In this document: piece after piece, positions 42,616 to 51,014 of the stretch
Position numbering within the stretch: position 1 is the first letter of the stretch
How the letters are laid out: the number at the start of each line of letters is the position of its first letter
DNA from: Allostella vacuolata
GTDB taxonomy: Bacteria; Pseudomonadota; Alphaproteobacteria; ATCC43930; Allostellaceae
Assembly (NCBI GenBank): GCA_006739055.1
Contig: AP019702.1
Coordinates: forward strand, 744,501-808,500
Reading direction: 5' to 3'
Length of the DNA: 64,000 nt
Translations under genes and position numbers: made by a program
The notes under the pieces: model-generated
Told to the model about the DNA's origin: nothing
The model's database searches: none
Seen by the model: the letters and a program-made list of their open reading frames with translations, nothing else

Positions 42616-43856
42616 CCCGCTCCGTCGCCATCACCGGTATCGGCATCGTCACTGCGCTTGCGCGCGGGGTGGAGGAGAACTGGGCGGCGCTGACCGCGGG
42701 GCGCTCCGGCATCCGGCGCATCGCGCGCTTCTCGACCGAGGGGCTGAAGGTGACGTTCGGCGGCGCGGTCGACCATATGGGGCTCGACCAGCTGCCGGTG
42801 ACGGGCCGCTGCCTTGCCATGGGCCGGGCGGTGGCCGAGGAGGCGCTGACCCAGGCCGGCCTGGCCGGCAGCGCCTTCGACGGCCCCCTGGTGCTGGGCC
42901 TGCCGCCGATCGAGCTGGAATGGCCGCAGCGCCGCGACCTCGCCCGCCGGGCGGCGCAGCCCGACTATGCCGGCATCCTGGCGGTGGCCGACGCAGGGCC
43001 AGAGAGTGCCGCCCATCTCGACTTCCTGTTCGGCACCGTGGGCGAGCGGCTGGCCGCGGCGTTCGGCACCGCCGGCCCGCCGATCACCCTGTCGACCGCG
43101 TGCGCGACCGGCGCCTCGGCGATCCAGACCGCGGTCGAGGCGATCCGCCGCGGCGACTGCGACCGGGTGCTGGTGATCGGCAGCGAGGGCTCGCTGCAGG
43201 TGGAGGCGTTGATCCGCTTCGGCCTGCTGCAGGCGCTCTCGACCCACAACGAGGACCCGGCCGGCGCCGTCCGGCCCTTCGCCCTGGACCGCGACGGCTT
43301 CGTCATGGCCGAGGGGGCGGCCGCCCTGGTGCTGGAGCGGCCGGACGCGGCCGCCGCCCGCGGCGCCCGGACGCTCGCCTATGTCCGCGGCTGCGGCGAG
43401 GCGGCCGACACCTTCCACCGCACCCGCAGCAACCCCGACGGCAGCGCCATCGTCCGCGCCATGGCCGACGCCATCGCCGATGCCGGGCTGGCGCCCGATG
43501 CCATCGACTACGTCAACGCGCACGGCACCGGCACGCCGGAGAACGACAAGATGGAGTGCCTGGCCATCCAGCGCGTCTTCGGCGAGCGGGCGGCCCGCCT
43601 GCCGGTCAGCTCCAACAAGTCGATGATCGGCCATACCCTGAGTGCGGCCGGGGCGATCGAGGCCGCCTTCTCGGTCCTGACGATGGAGCGCCGGCTGCTG
43701 CCACCGACCATCAACTACCACCATCCCGACCCGGCCATCCCGCTCGACGTGGTCCCGAACGTCGCCCGGCCGGCGGCGGTGCGGACGGTCCTCTCCAACT
43801 CCTTCGGGTTCGGCGGGCAGAACGTCTCGCTCGTGCTGGGGCTCGACCCGGCGTGA
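42612..43856 (+). CDS. 3-oxoacyl-[AcpXL] synthase, FabF-like
   Basis: A 414-residue condensing enzyme with an intact triad: Cys in STACATGASAIQ, His in NAHGTGTPENDK and His in MIGHTLSAAGAIEA. The C-terminal TVLSNSFGFGGQNVSLVL is standard for KAS II. It starts with GTG overlapping the stop of the inactive partner. Together with that partner it probably elongates acyl-AcpXL toward C26-C30. Confidence 0.93.
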   Translation: MTRSVAITGIGIVTALARGVEENWAALTAGRSGIRRIARFSTEGLKVTFGGAVDHMGLDQLPVTGRCLAMGRAVAEEALTQAGLAGSAFDGPLVLGLPPIELEWPQRRDLARRAAQPDYAGILAVADAGPESAAHLDFLFGTVGERLAAAFGTAGPPITLSTACATGASAIQTAVEAIRRGDCDRVLVIGSEGSLQVEALIRFGLLQALSTHNEDPAGAVRPFALDRDGFVMAEGAAALVLERPDAAAARGARTLAYVRGCGEAADTFHRTRSNPDGSAIVRAMADAIADAGLAPDAIDYVNAHGTGTPENDKMECLAIQRVFGERAARLPVSSNKSMIGHTLSAAGAIEAAFSVLTMERRLLPPTINYHHPDPAIPLDVVPNVARPAAVRTVLSNSFGFGGQNVSLVLGLDPA

Positions 43857-44578
43857 GCGCGTGTGCCGGGGAGGGGCGCCGGGTGCTCGTCACCGGCGGC
43901 GCGCGCGGCATCGGCCGGGCCATCGTGCAGGCGCTGGATGCGGCCGGCTACGCGGTCGACTACACCCACCGCCGCGGCGCGGCCGCCGGGCCGGGCCGGG
44001 CGATCGCCTGCGACCTGGCCGATCGGGCCGCGGTCGAGGCCCTGGCCGAGGCGGCGGCCGGCGCCGGCTATTTCGGCTTCGTGCACAATGCGGGCATGCC
44101 CTACGACCGCCTGGCGGCGATGGTCGACCAGGACCAGGCCGAGGCGGTGATGCAGGTCAATTTCTGGGCCATGACCCGGCTGGTGAAGGCGCTGGTGCGG
44201 CCGATGACGGCGGCCGGCGCGGGCCGCATCGTCCTGGTCGGCTCGGTCGCGGCCCTGGCCGGCGGCCGCGGCAACGCGATCTATGCCGCCTCCAAGGCAG
44301 CTGCGCTCGGCTACATGCGCACGCTGGTGCAGGAAGTGGCGCGCAAGGGCGTCACCGCCAACTACCTGGCGCCGGGCTTCGTCGACACCGACATGCTGGC
44401 CGGCTATGGCGCCCACCGGGCGAAGCTCGAGGCGCAGATCCCGGCCGGCCGCTATGCCATGGCCCGGGAGGTCGCCGCGGCCGCGGCGTTCCTGCTGTCG
44501 GACGCCGCCGGCTACGTCAACGGCGCGGTCCTGCCGGTCGACGGCGGCCTGTCCGCGGCGATGGCGATCCAGCGCTAG
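43853..44578 (+). CDS. 3-oxoacyl-[ACP] reductase-like SDR (FabG family)
   Basis: A 241-residue short-chain dehydrogenase. The NADPH loop is VLVTGGARGIGRAIVQ; the NAG motif VHNAGMPYDR and the catalytic set Ser in VGSVAALAGG and Tyr-x3-Lys in AIYAASKAAALGYM are complete. It begins with GTG overlapping the KS stop as GTGA, so it belongs to the same operon. Its role is the ketoreduction step of VLCFA elongation. The classic rhizobial cluster as I recall it lacks this gene. Confidence 0.9.
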   Translation: MSACAGEGRRVLVTGGARGIGRAIVQALDAAGYAVDYTHRRGAAAGPGRAIACDLADRAAVEALAEAAAGAGYFGFVHNAGMPYDRLAAMVDQDQAEAVMQVNFWAMTRLVKALVRPMTAAGAGRIVLVGSVAALAGGRGNAIYAASKAAALGYMRTLVQEVARKGVTANYLAPGFVDTDMLAGYGAHRAKLEAQIPAGRYAMAREVAAAAAFLLSDAAGYVNGAVLPVDGGLSAAMAIQR

Positions 44579-44588
44579 GAGGACGGCG

Positions 44589-45629
44589 ATGGCGCGGACG
44601 ATGCAGGCGCTGCGGCTGATGGCCGAGCGCGAACTGGCCCTGGTGGAGATGCCGGTGCCGCCGCCGCCGGGGCCGGACGAGGTGCAGGTGCGGGTGCGCG
44701 CCGTCGCCCTCAACCATATCGACCTGTGGGGCTTCCGCGGCATGGCCTTCGCCAAGCGCACCCTGCCGCTCACGGTCGGGGTCGAGGCGGTGGGCGAGGT
44801 GGTGGCCGCGGGCGCCGACGTGCGGCAGCTGGCGCCGGGCGCCCGGGTGGCGCTCTATGGCGGCCGGACCTGCGGGGTCTGCCCGGCCTGCCGGCAGGGG
44901 CGCGACAATCTCTGCGCCGACGTCGCCGGCATCATGGGGTTCCATCTCGACGGGTTCGCCCGCACGTTCTGCAACCTGCCGGCGCGGCTCTGCGTGCCGG
45001 TGCCGGATGCGGTCGGCTGGCACGACGCCGCCTGCGCGCCGCTCACCTTCGCCACGGTCGAGCACATGCTGTTCGACAATGCCCGGCTGATGGAAGGCGA
45101 ATGGGTGCTGATCCATGCCGCCGGCAGCGGGATCGGCTCGGCCGCGATCCGGCTGGCCAAGGACCAGGGCGCGACGGTGATCGCGACCGCCGGCGACGAC
45201 GAGAAGCTGGAGAAGGCGCGCGCGCTCGGCGCCGACCATGTCGTCAACTACCGCACCCAGCGCTTCGAGAGCATGGCCCGGCGCCTGACGGGCAAGCGCG
45301 GGGTCGACGTCGTGTTCGAGCATGTCGGCCCCGACACCTGGGCCGGCAGCCTGCTGGCGCTCGCCCGCGGCGGCCGCCTCGTCACCTGCGGCTCGACCAG
45401 CGGCATCCAGGCCGAGACCAACCTGTTCCAGGTCTTCCAGCAGCAGCTGCGGATCTTCGGCTCGTTCGGCGCGACCCGGCGCAACGTCCGCGACGTGCTG
45501 GCCCGCATGGCGACGGGGCGGGTGCCGGCGGTGATCGACAGCGTCATCCCGCTCGACCGCTGGTCGGACGGCCTGGCCCGCCTGGCCGAGCGGCGGGTGT
45601 TCGGCAAGATCGTGGTGACGATTCCCTGA
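44589..45629 (+). CDS. Zinc-type alcohol dehydrogenase family protein (MDR; AdhXL-like)
   Basis: A 346-residue medium-chain dehydrogenase. Four structural-zinc cysteines are in RTCGVCPACRQGRDNLC; the coenzyme loop is IHAAGSGIGSAAIRLAKDQG. The catalytic-zinc Cys of ordinary alcohol dehydrogenases is replaced (ALNHIDLWG), so it may act as an enoyl reductase. AGGAGG lies six bases before the ATG, ten bases after the FabG-like gene. VLCFA-lipid A clusters carry such a dehydrogenase, and enoyl reduction is a plausible role here since no FabI-like gene is present. Confidence 0.88.
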   Translation: MARTMQALRLMAERELALVEMPVPPPPGPDEVQVRVRAVALNHIDLWGFRGMAFAKRTLPLTVGVEAVGEVVAAGADVRQLAPGARVALYGGRTCGVCPACRQGRDNLCADVAGIMGFHLDGFARTFCNLPARLCVPVPDAVGWHDAACAPLTFATVEHMLFDNARLMEGEWVLIHAAGSGIGSAAIRLAKDQGATVIATAGDDEKLEKARALGADHVVNYRTQRFESMARRLTGKRGVDVVFEHVGPDTWAGSLLALARGGRLVTCGSTSGIQAETNLFQVFQQQLRIFGSFGATRRNVRDVLARMATGRVPAVIDSVIPLDRWSDGLARLAERRVFGKIVVTIP

Positions 45630-45644
45630 ACGCCGTCGCCCTGC

Positions 45645-45863
45645 TCAGGAGCGCGTGAGGCGCGCCGTCAGCAGGGCCGCGATCGAGAAGGCGACGCCCA
45701 GCAGGGCCAGCATCATCGCGCCGGCCGGGTCGGTGGCGGGCGGACCCATGGCGGCTGCGCCGGCATGGACCGTCGGGTTGGCCATCGCGGCGCTGCCGGC
45801 GATGACGGTCAGCAGGGCGCCCGCGATCGCGAGCAGGGCGGGGACGAGGTGCGAGAACGGCAT
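45645..45863 (-). CDS. Small two-helix membrane protein, function unknown
   Basis: A 72-residue protein with two hydrophobic segments, LVPALLAIAGALLTVIAGSA and AGAMMLALLGVAFSIAALLTA, joined by a Gly/Pro loop. The ATG at 45863 has GGAGG nine bases upstream. No family is recognised. It is convergent to the dehydrogenase with a 15-base gap and divergent from the exported protein gene. Confidence 0.55.
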   Translation of the reverse strand: MPFSHLVPALLAIAGALLTVIAGSAAMANPTVHAGAAAMGPPATDPAGAMMLALLGVAFSIAALLTARLTRS

Positions 45864-45962
45864 GACTGGGAACCTCCGGCAATGCGCGTCCGTCGCACGA
45901 CTCCGGCCGAAGGTTCAGCGCCGGCTTGCCGCGGACGCGGCGCCCGTGTAGCCATCGCTCCC

Positions 45963-47057
45963 ATGATCAGAGCCTTGATCTGCCTTCTCGTCGTCGCCGT
46001 GTGGGCGCCGGCGGCAGCGCAGGCGCCCCGCGCGGCGCCGGCGTTCCATGAGAATCCACCGGCCGCCTACCGCATCCAGATCCCTCCCGGATGGCAGGCG
46101 GTCCCCAACGACGAGGTCGACTTCGCCATGCGCGACCCGCAGGCGGACATGACCCTCTATGTCCGGGTGCTGGAGGGCCCGTACGGCGACGATCGCGACG
46201 CCTTCCGCGTCCTGACGGAATTCTTCAAGGGCGACCTCGACTATCTCGTCCTGCGCACCACGCCCAAGCCCCTGCCGGCGATCGGCCGCGACGGCTGGAA
46301 CATCGTCATGCGGCGCACCGCCCAGCCGCGGGTCGAGATGGTGACGATCATCCCGCAGACGCCCAACGGCGAGAGCTCGATCTACTACCACCTGCGGCTG
46401 GATGCGCCGGTGCGCCGTCTCGACGCGCTCGAGAGCGAGATGGACCGGGTGCTGCTCGGCTTCCGCATCACCGGCGAGCCGGCCTCCCAGCCCGTCAAGC
46501 CGCGCAGCGACGGCGGCCCGGCCTTCCGGCCGCCGCTGCAGCAGGGGGCGGCACCTGCCGCCCCGGCCGCCGCCGATCCCCTGCCGCAACGGCTGGAGGA
46601 ATGGCAGCTCGGCTATGCGCTGCGCTATCCGGCCGGCTGGACGGCGGCGAAGCTGAACGCCTTCACCGTCCGCCTGTCCGCCGGGCGCGATGCCCGGTCC
46701 CGCGAATCGGCGCTCACCATCCAGAACATGGCGAGCGTCGCCGCGGGCGGCGTCTACGAGAAGGCGGAGGACGTGGCCGCCGCCTTCCGCAAGCAGATCC
46801 AGGGCCTCGACCCCAAGGCGCAGTTCCGCAACGAGCGCCCGTTCCAGTACAACCGGACGCGCCTGCGCCTGACCGGGACGGAATTCAGCGCCACCTACAG
46901 GGTCGGCGAGAACGACTGGCGGCAGTGGCAGATCGTCCTGCCCCGCCCCGACGGCAGCGCCTTCCACGCCTGGGGCCTGACCGCCCCCGCCGAACGCTTC
47001 GACGATTTCGTGCGGGTGGCGGCCGCCATGCTGGAAAGCTGGGTCATCGCGCCCTGA
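45963..47057 (+). CDS. Exported protein with two PsbP/Mog1-like halves, function unknown
   Basis: A 364-residue protein with signal peptide MIRALICLLVVAVWAPAAAQ. Two related halves follow: residues about 30-165 (YRIQIPPGWQAVPNDEVDFA) and about 205-360 (YALRYPAGWTAAKLNAFTVR), separated by a Pro/Ala linker near 175-200. Each begins with the bulky-PxGW strand typical of PsbP/DUF1795-like domains. No catalytic residues are evident. It probably sits in the periplasm. Confidence 0.8.
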   Translation: MIRALICLLVVAVWAPAAAQAPRAAPAFHENPPAAYRIQIPPGWQAVPNDEVDFAMRDPQADMTLYVRVLEGPYGDDRDAFRVLTEFFKGDLDYLVLRTTPKPLPAIGRDGWNIVMRRTAQPRVEMVTIIPQTPNGESSIYYHLRLDAPVRRLDALESEMDRVLLGFRITGEPASQPVKPRSDGGPAFRPPLQQGAAPAAPAAADPLPQRLEEWQLGYALRYPAGWTAAKLNAFTVRLSAGRDARSRESALTIQNMASVAAGGVYEKAEDVAAAFRKQIQGLDPKAQFRNERPFQYNRTRLRLTGTEFSATYRVGENDWRQWQIVLPRPDGSAFHAWGLTAPAERFDDFVRVAAAMLESWVIAP

Positions 47058-47087
47058 AGCGGGCCTGCGTGCCCGGATGGCGATCGC

Positions 47088-47891
47088 CTACCGCGCCGTC
47101 CAGCCATTGTCGATCGGCAGGGCCGCGCCGTTGAAGGACTGGCCGTTGGGGCCGCACAGCAGCACGGCGAGCGCCCCGATCTCTTCCACCGTCGTGAAGC
47201 GCTTGGCCGCCTGCGGCTCCAGCATGACGTCGCGGATGACGGACTCGCGGTCGATGCCGTGGGTGCGGGCCTGGTCGTCGATCTGCTTCTCCACCAGGGG
47301 CGTCCAGACATAGCCGGGGCAGATGGCGTTGGCGGTGATGCCGAGCTCCGCCCCCTCCAGCGCCGTCGTCTTGGTGAAGCCGACGACGCCGTGCTTGGCG
47401 GCGACATAGGCCGACTTGAAGGGCGAGGCGACCAGACCGTGGGCCGAGGCGATGTTGACGATCCGGCCCCACTTGCGCGCCTTCATGCCCGGCAGCGCGG
47501 CGCGGGTGGCGTGGAACACCGCCGACAGGTTGATCGCGATGATCGCGTCCCACTTGGCGATCGGGAACTCGTCGATCGGGGCGACATGCTGGATCCCGGC
47601 ATTGTTGACCAGGATGTCGACCTGGCCGCCCAGTGCCTGCTCGGCGAAGGGGATCATCCCGGCGATCTCGTCGGGCTTGGTCATGTCGGCCGGGCAATGG
47701 GCGACCTTCACCCCATGCGCGCCGGCGATCTCGGCCGTCAGCGCGGCGATCATGGAGGCGTCGCCGAAGCCGTTGAGCAGCACGTCGGCCCCGGCGTCGG
47801 CCAGCGCCCGGGCGATCCCGAGGCCGATGCCGCTGGTGGAGCCGGTGACGATGGCGGTGCGGCCGGCCAGCGGCCGGGTGGATTCGCTCAT
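47088..47891 (-). CDS. bdhA: D-3-hydroxybutyrate dehydrogenase BdhA
   Basis: A 267-residue NAD-dependent SDR that interconverts 3-hydroxybutyrate and acetoacetate in PHB and ketone metabolism. The NAD loop is AIVTGSTSGIGLGIARAL; NNAGIQHVAPIDEFP, the catalytic Ser in NIASAHGLVASPFKSAYVAAK and Tyr-x3-Lys therein, and the NAICPGYVWTPLVEKQI block are all typical. AGGAG lies seven bases before the ATG. A triple GACCGGT repeat lies in the divergent gap. Confidence 0.93.
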   Translation of the reverse strand: MSESTRPLAGRTAIVTGSTSGIGLGIARALADAGADVLLNGFGDASMIAALTAEIAGAHGVKVAHCPADMTKPDEIAGMIPFAEQALGGQVDILVNNAGIQHVAPIDEFPIAKWDAIIAINLSAVFHATRAALPGMKARKWGRIVNIASAHGLVASPFKSAYVAAKHGVVGFTKTTALEGAELGITANAICPGYVWTPLVEKQIDDQARTHGIDRESVIRDVMLEPQAAKRFTTVEEIGALAVLLCGPNGQSFNGAALPIDNGWTAR

Positions 47892-47958
47892 GGGGTACTC
47901 CTGGCTGAGACGCGCTATAGATCGGCCGCAGGAGCGGATCGGGCAAGGCCCGATCACC

Positions 47959-47979
47959 GACCGGTGACCGGTGACCGGT
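47959..47979. promoter_or_regulatory. Three tandem GACCGGT repeats between bdhA and an MDR gene
   Basis: GACCGGT occurs three times head-to-tail with seven-base phasing, each containing the ACCGGT palindrome. It lies 68 bases from bdhA and 33 from the MDR start. This is a candidate regulator site. Confidence 0.5.
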
Positions 47980-48011
47980 GGGGCGCAACTCGACAGACGG
48001 GGGCAGCGGCG

Positions 48012-48992
48012 ATGAGGCGGGTGGTCTTCCATGCGTTCGGCGAGCCGGGCGCGGTTCTCGTCACCGACGAGGTTCCCGACCCGGTGCCGGGGCCGGGCGA
48101 GGCGCTGGTGCGCATGCGGCTGCGGCCGATCAACCCGGCCGACCTGCTGACGGTGCGCGGCCTCTACGGCACCCGCCCGCGCCTGCCGGCGGTGCCGGGC
48201 TACGAGGGGGTCGGCACGGTGGTGGCGCTGGGCGAAGGCGTGTCCGGGCCGGCGCCGGGCACCCGGGTGGTGCCGCTCGGCAGCAACGGCACCTGGCAGG
48301 AACTGGCGGTGGCCAAGGCCGCGGCCCTGCTGCCGGTGCCGGACGGCATCCCCGACGCCAGCGCCGCCCAGTTCGTGGTCAACCCGCTGACCGCGCTGGC
48401 CATGGTCGAGCAGGAGCTGACGACCGGGCCCGGCGACTGGCTGGTCCAGACCGCCGCCGGGTCGACGCTCGGGCGCATCGTCCTGCAGCTGGCCAGGATC
48501 GACGGCTTCCGCACCGTCAACCTGGTGCGGCGTCCGGAGCAGGCGGCCGAACTGTCCCGGCTGGGCGCCGACCTGGCGCTGGCGGCCGATTCCCCTGACC
48601 TCGGCCGCCGCGTCGCCGAGGCCTGCGGTGGGGCCGCGCTCACCCGGGCGATCGACGCCGCCGGCGGGCCGATGGCGGCGGCCGCCCTGTCGATCCTGTC
48701 GCCCGGTGCCACGCTGCTGTCCTATGGCATGATGTCGGGCCAGCCGATCCCGGTGGATCCGGGGCTGCTGGTCTTTCGCGACATCGCGCTGCGCGGGTTC
48801 TGGCTGTCGACCTGGATGCGGCGCGCGACGCCGGAGCGGCGGACGGCGCTGATCCAGCGGCTCTCGGGGCTGATGGGCGGCGGGCTGGTCGTGCCGCCGG
48901 TCGCGGCCGTCTATCCGCTGGAGCGGATCGCCGATGCGGTCGCCGCGGCGGAGCGGCCGGGCCGCGCCGGCAAGATCCTGGTGGAGGGCTAG
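48012..48992 (+). CDS. MDR-family reductase (quinone/trans-2-enoyl reductase-like)
   Basis: A 326-residue zinc-independent medium-chain reductase. The N-terminal MRRVVFHAFGEPGAVLVTDE, the RPINPADLLTVRGLYGTRP substrate block and the NADPH site QTAAGSTLGRIVLQLAR match the MECR/enoyl reductase branch. No structural-zinc Cys cluster. It may reduce enoyl-thioesters or quinones. Divergent from bdhA. Confidence 0.88.
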   Translation: MRRVVFHAFGEPGAVLVTDEVPDPVPGPGEALVRMRLRPINPADLLTVRGLYGTRPRLPAVPGYEGVGTVVALGEGVSGPAPGTRVVPLGSNGTWQELAVAKAAALLPVPDGIPDASAAQFVVNPLTALAMVEQELTTGPGDWLVQTAAGSTLGRIVLQLARIDGFRTVNLVRRPEQAAELSRLGADLALAADSPDLGRRVAEACGGAALTRAIDAAGGPMAAAALSILSPGATLLSYGMMSGQPIPVDPGLLVFRDIALRGFWLSTWMRRATPERRTALIQRLSGLMGGGLVVPPVAAVYPLERIADAVAAAERPGRAGKILVEG

Positions 48993-49102
48993 GAACTGGC
49001 GCCGCGCGCGCCGGGATTGCATCATTCGCGGGTTGTGTCATGAAACCGTCGCGCCGCCGGCCTAGAGTCGCGCGGCCGACGACAGCAGGGGAAAAGCCGA
49101 AC

Positions 49103-49453
49103 ATGCAGATGTCTGTCGAGAAGCTGCCGGATGCGGTGACGCGGGTAGTCCTGTCCGGCCAGCTCGACATCGCCGGGGCGGCGCAGGTGGAACTGCCCTT
49201 TTCCACCGTGACCGCGAAGAACGAACGTGTCGTGATCGATGTGGCGGAAGTCGACTACGTCGCCTCGATCGGCCTGCGCCTGCTGGTGGGCGCGGCCCGC
49301 ACGGTGTCGCGCCGCGGCGGCAAGCTGGTCCTGTGCAATGTCAGCCCGAGCGTCTCCCGGGTGCTGGAGATCTCCGGCCTGGTCGCCTTGCTGCCGAGCT
49401 TTCCGACGCTGGGAGAGGCGGTGGCCGCGGTGACCGCGGACGCGCCGGCCTGA
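49103..49453 (+). CDS. STAS-domain anti-sigma factor antagonist (RsbV-like), copy 1
   Basis: A 116-residue single STAS domain. The phosphorylatable Ser is in VDYVASIGLRLLVGAAR, after VVIDVAEVDY. Such proteins bind and neutralise an RsbW-type kinase when unphosphorylated. The kinase gene follows after 29 bases. No sigma factor adjoins. Confidence 0.92.
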   Translation: MQMSVEKLPDAVTRVVLSGQLDIAGAAQVELPFSTVTAKNERVVIDVAEVDYVASIGLRLLVGAARTVSRRGGKLVLCNVSPSVSRVLEISGLVALLPSFPTLGEAVAAVTADAPA

Positions 49454-49482
49454 CGGCGCGCCAGCCTGACGAGCCGGCCGAC

Positions 49483-49914
49483 ATGACGGCGGGGCTCGCC
49501 GGGGCGTGGGCGGTGGTGCTGCCGGCGGATGCGGCGGCGATTCCCGGGCTGTGGCAGGAACTGGCCGGGGAATGCCGGCGGCTTCGCGTCGATGCCGCCC
49601 GCACCGAGGCGATCCGCCTGTGCGCGGAGGAGATCGCCACCAACATCGTGCGCCATGCCTATGCCGGCCGGCCCGCAGGCGAGATGCGGGTTCGCCTCGC
49701 CGTGCGGGGCGACGGGGCTGTCGTGCTGGCGTTCGAGGATGAGGGCGCTCCCTTCGATCCGACGGCCCATGTCGAGGCACCGGTGCCCGGACGGGCGGAG
49801 GATCTGGACCTGGGCGGCCTCGGCATCCGGCTCGTGCGCGGCTTCGCCCAGGACATGCGCTACGAGCGGGTCGGATCGACCAACCGCCTGGCGCTCGTCT
49901 TTGCGGGCGGGTGA
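49483..49914 (+). CDS. Anti-sigma serine kinase-type ATP-binding protein (RsbW-like), copy 1
   Basis: A 143-residue HATPase domain. The N-box is CAEEIATNIVRHAY, the G1 box FEDEGAPFDP and the G2 box LGGLGIRLVRGFA. It should phosphorylate and bind the upstream STAS protein and a second partner (sigma factor or other output). The ATG at 49483 is used; an earlier in-frame start cannot be excluded. Confidence 0.9.
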   Translation: MTAGLAGAWAVVLPADAAAIPGLWQELAGECRRLRVDAARTEAIRLCAEEIATNIVRHAYAGRPAGEMRVRLAVRGDGAVVLAFEDEGAPFDPTAHVEAPVPGRAEDLDLGGLGIRLVRGFAQDMRYERVGSTNRLALVFAGG

Positions 49915-49924
49915 ACGCCCGCCG

Positions 49925-50947
49925 CTACAGCACCGTGGTGACGAACAGCGACCCCTGGTTGGTGCATTCGAATGCATGCAGCCCGAAGTCGGACGCCAGG
50001 TCCTCGAACGCGGCGATGCCGCGCACGGAATTGCCCTGGGCGTCGAGCCGGGGCGAGAAGCAGCCGATGCCGAGCTGGCGGTTGACCACCCCGACGATGC
50101 CGCCGCCGACCCCGCTCTTGGCCGGGATGCCGACATCGAAGGCCCAGCTTCCCGAGTAGTCATACATGCCGCAGGTGAACATGACCGCCAGCGTGTCGCG
50201 CACCGCCGCCAGGCCGAACACCTGCCGGCCGGTCACCGGATGCTCGCCGACATGCGCCAGCGTCGCCCCCATCCAGGCGAGGTCGGTGGCGGTCACCTGG
50301 ATCGAGCACTGCCGGAAATAGATGTCGAGGATGGCGTCGACCGGCCCGTCGATCGCCCCGCAGTTGCGCAACAGGTGGCCGATCGCGCGGTTGCGATGGC
50401 CGGTCTCCAGCTCGGATCGGTAGACCGCCTCGTCGAAGCCCAGCCGGCGGCCGGCCGCCTGCGAAAGCCGGTCGAGCACCAGTTCGAAGGCGGCGTCGCC
50501 CGCCTGTTCGTAGAGGATGGCGGCGATGGCGATCGCGCCCGCATTCACCATGGGGTTGAATGGGCGGTTGGTCCGGGGGTGGAAGACGATCGCGTTGAAC
50601 GCGTCGCCGCTCGGCTCCACCCCGACGCGCTGCAGCATGGCCTCACGCCCGATCATCTCGATCGCGATGCAGTAGGTATAGGCCTTGGACACCGATTGGA
50701 TGGTGAAGGGCACCTCGGCATCGCCGACGGTGTGGAGCTTGCCGGTGGCGGTGGCGATGGCGAGCCCGAACGGATCCGGATCGACCGTGGCCAGCTGCGG
50801 GATGTAGTCGGCGACAGCGCCGCGGCGATTGCCGAGATGACGGGCATGAAGTTCGATCAGCGCCTGATGCAAGCCGAGACCTTCCGTGGCGACCGGCACG
50901 TCGCTCGTCGCCGCCGTGCCTCTCCCGGCACCCGCTAGCACATCCAT
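49925..50947 (-). CDS. glsA: Glutaminase (GlsA family)
   Basis: A 340-residue glutaminase converting glutamine to glutamate and ammonia. The beta-lactamase-like fold has the Ser-x2-Lys nucleophile in FTIQSVSKAYTYCIA, NPMVNAGAIA, and the late SGVGGGIVGVVNRQLGIGCF block. The length exceeds the typical 305 by an N-terminal extension of about 25 residues. ATG 50947 is used; TTG 50965 is the alternative. It lies between two anti-sigma modules on the other strand. Confidence 0.95.
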   Translation of the reverse strand: MDVLAGAGRGTAATSDVPVATEGLGLHQALIELHARHLGNRRGAVADYIPQLATVDPDPFGLAIATATGKLHTVGDAEVPFTIQSVSKAYTYCIAIEMIGREAMLQRVGVEPSGDAFNAIVFHPRTNRPFNPMVNAGAIAIAAILYEQAGDAAFELVLDRLSQAAGRRLGFDEAVYRSELETGHRNRAIGHLLRNCGAIDGPVDAILDIYFRQCSIQVTATDLAWMGATLAHVGEHPVTGRQVFGLAAVRDTLAVMFTCGMYDYSGSWAFDVGIPAKSGVGGGIVGVVNRQLGIGCFSPRLDAQGNSVRGIAAFEDLASDFGLHAFECTNQGSLFVTTVL

Positions 50948-51014
50948 GGGTAGAGCGGCACGCAAATCGCGGGCCAGACGACCCGTCCGGCGCGCCTCCG
51001 GCGGCCGCGCCCGG

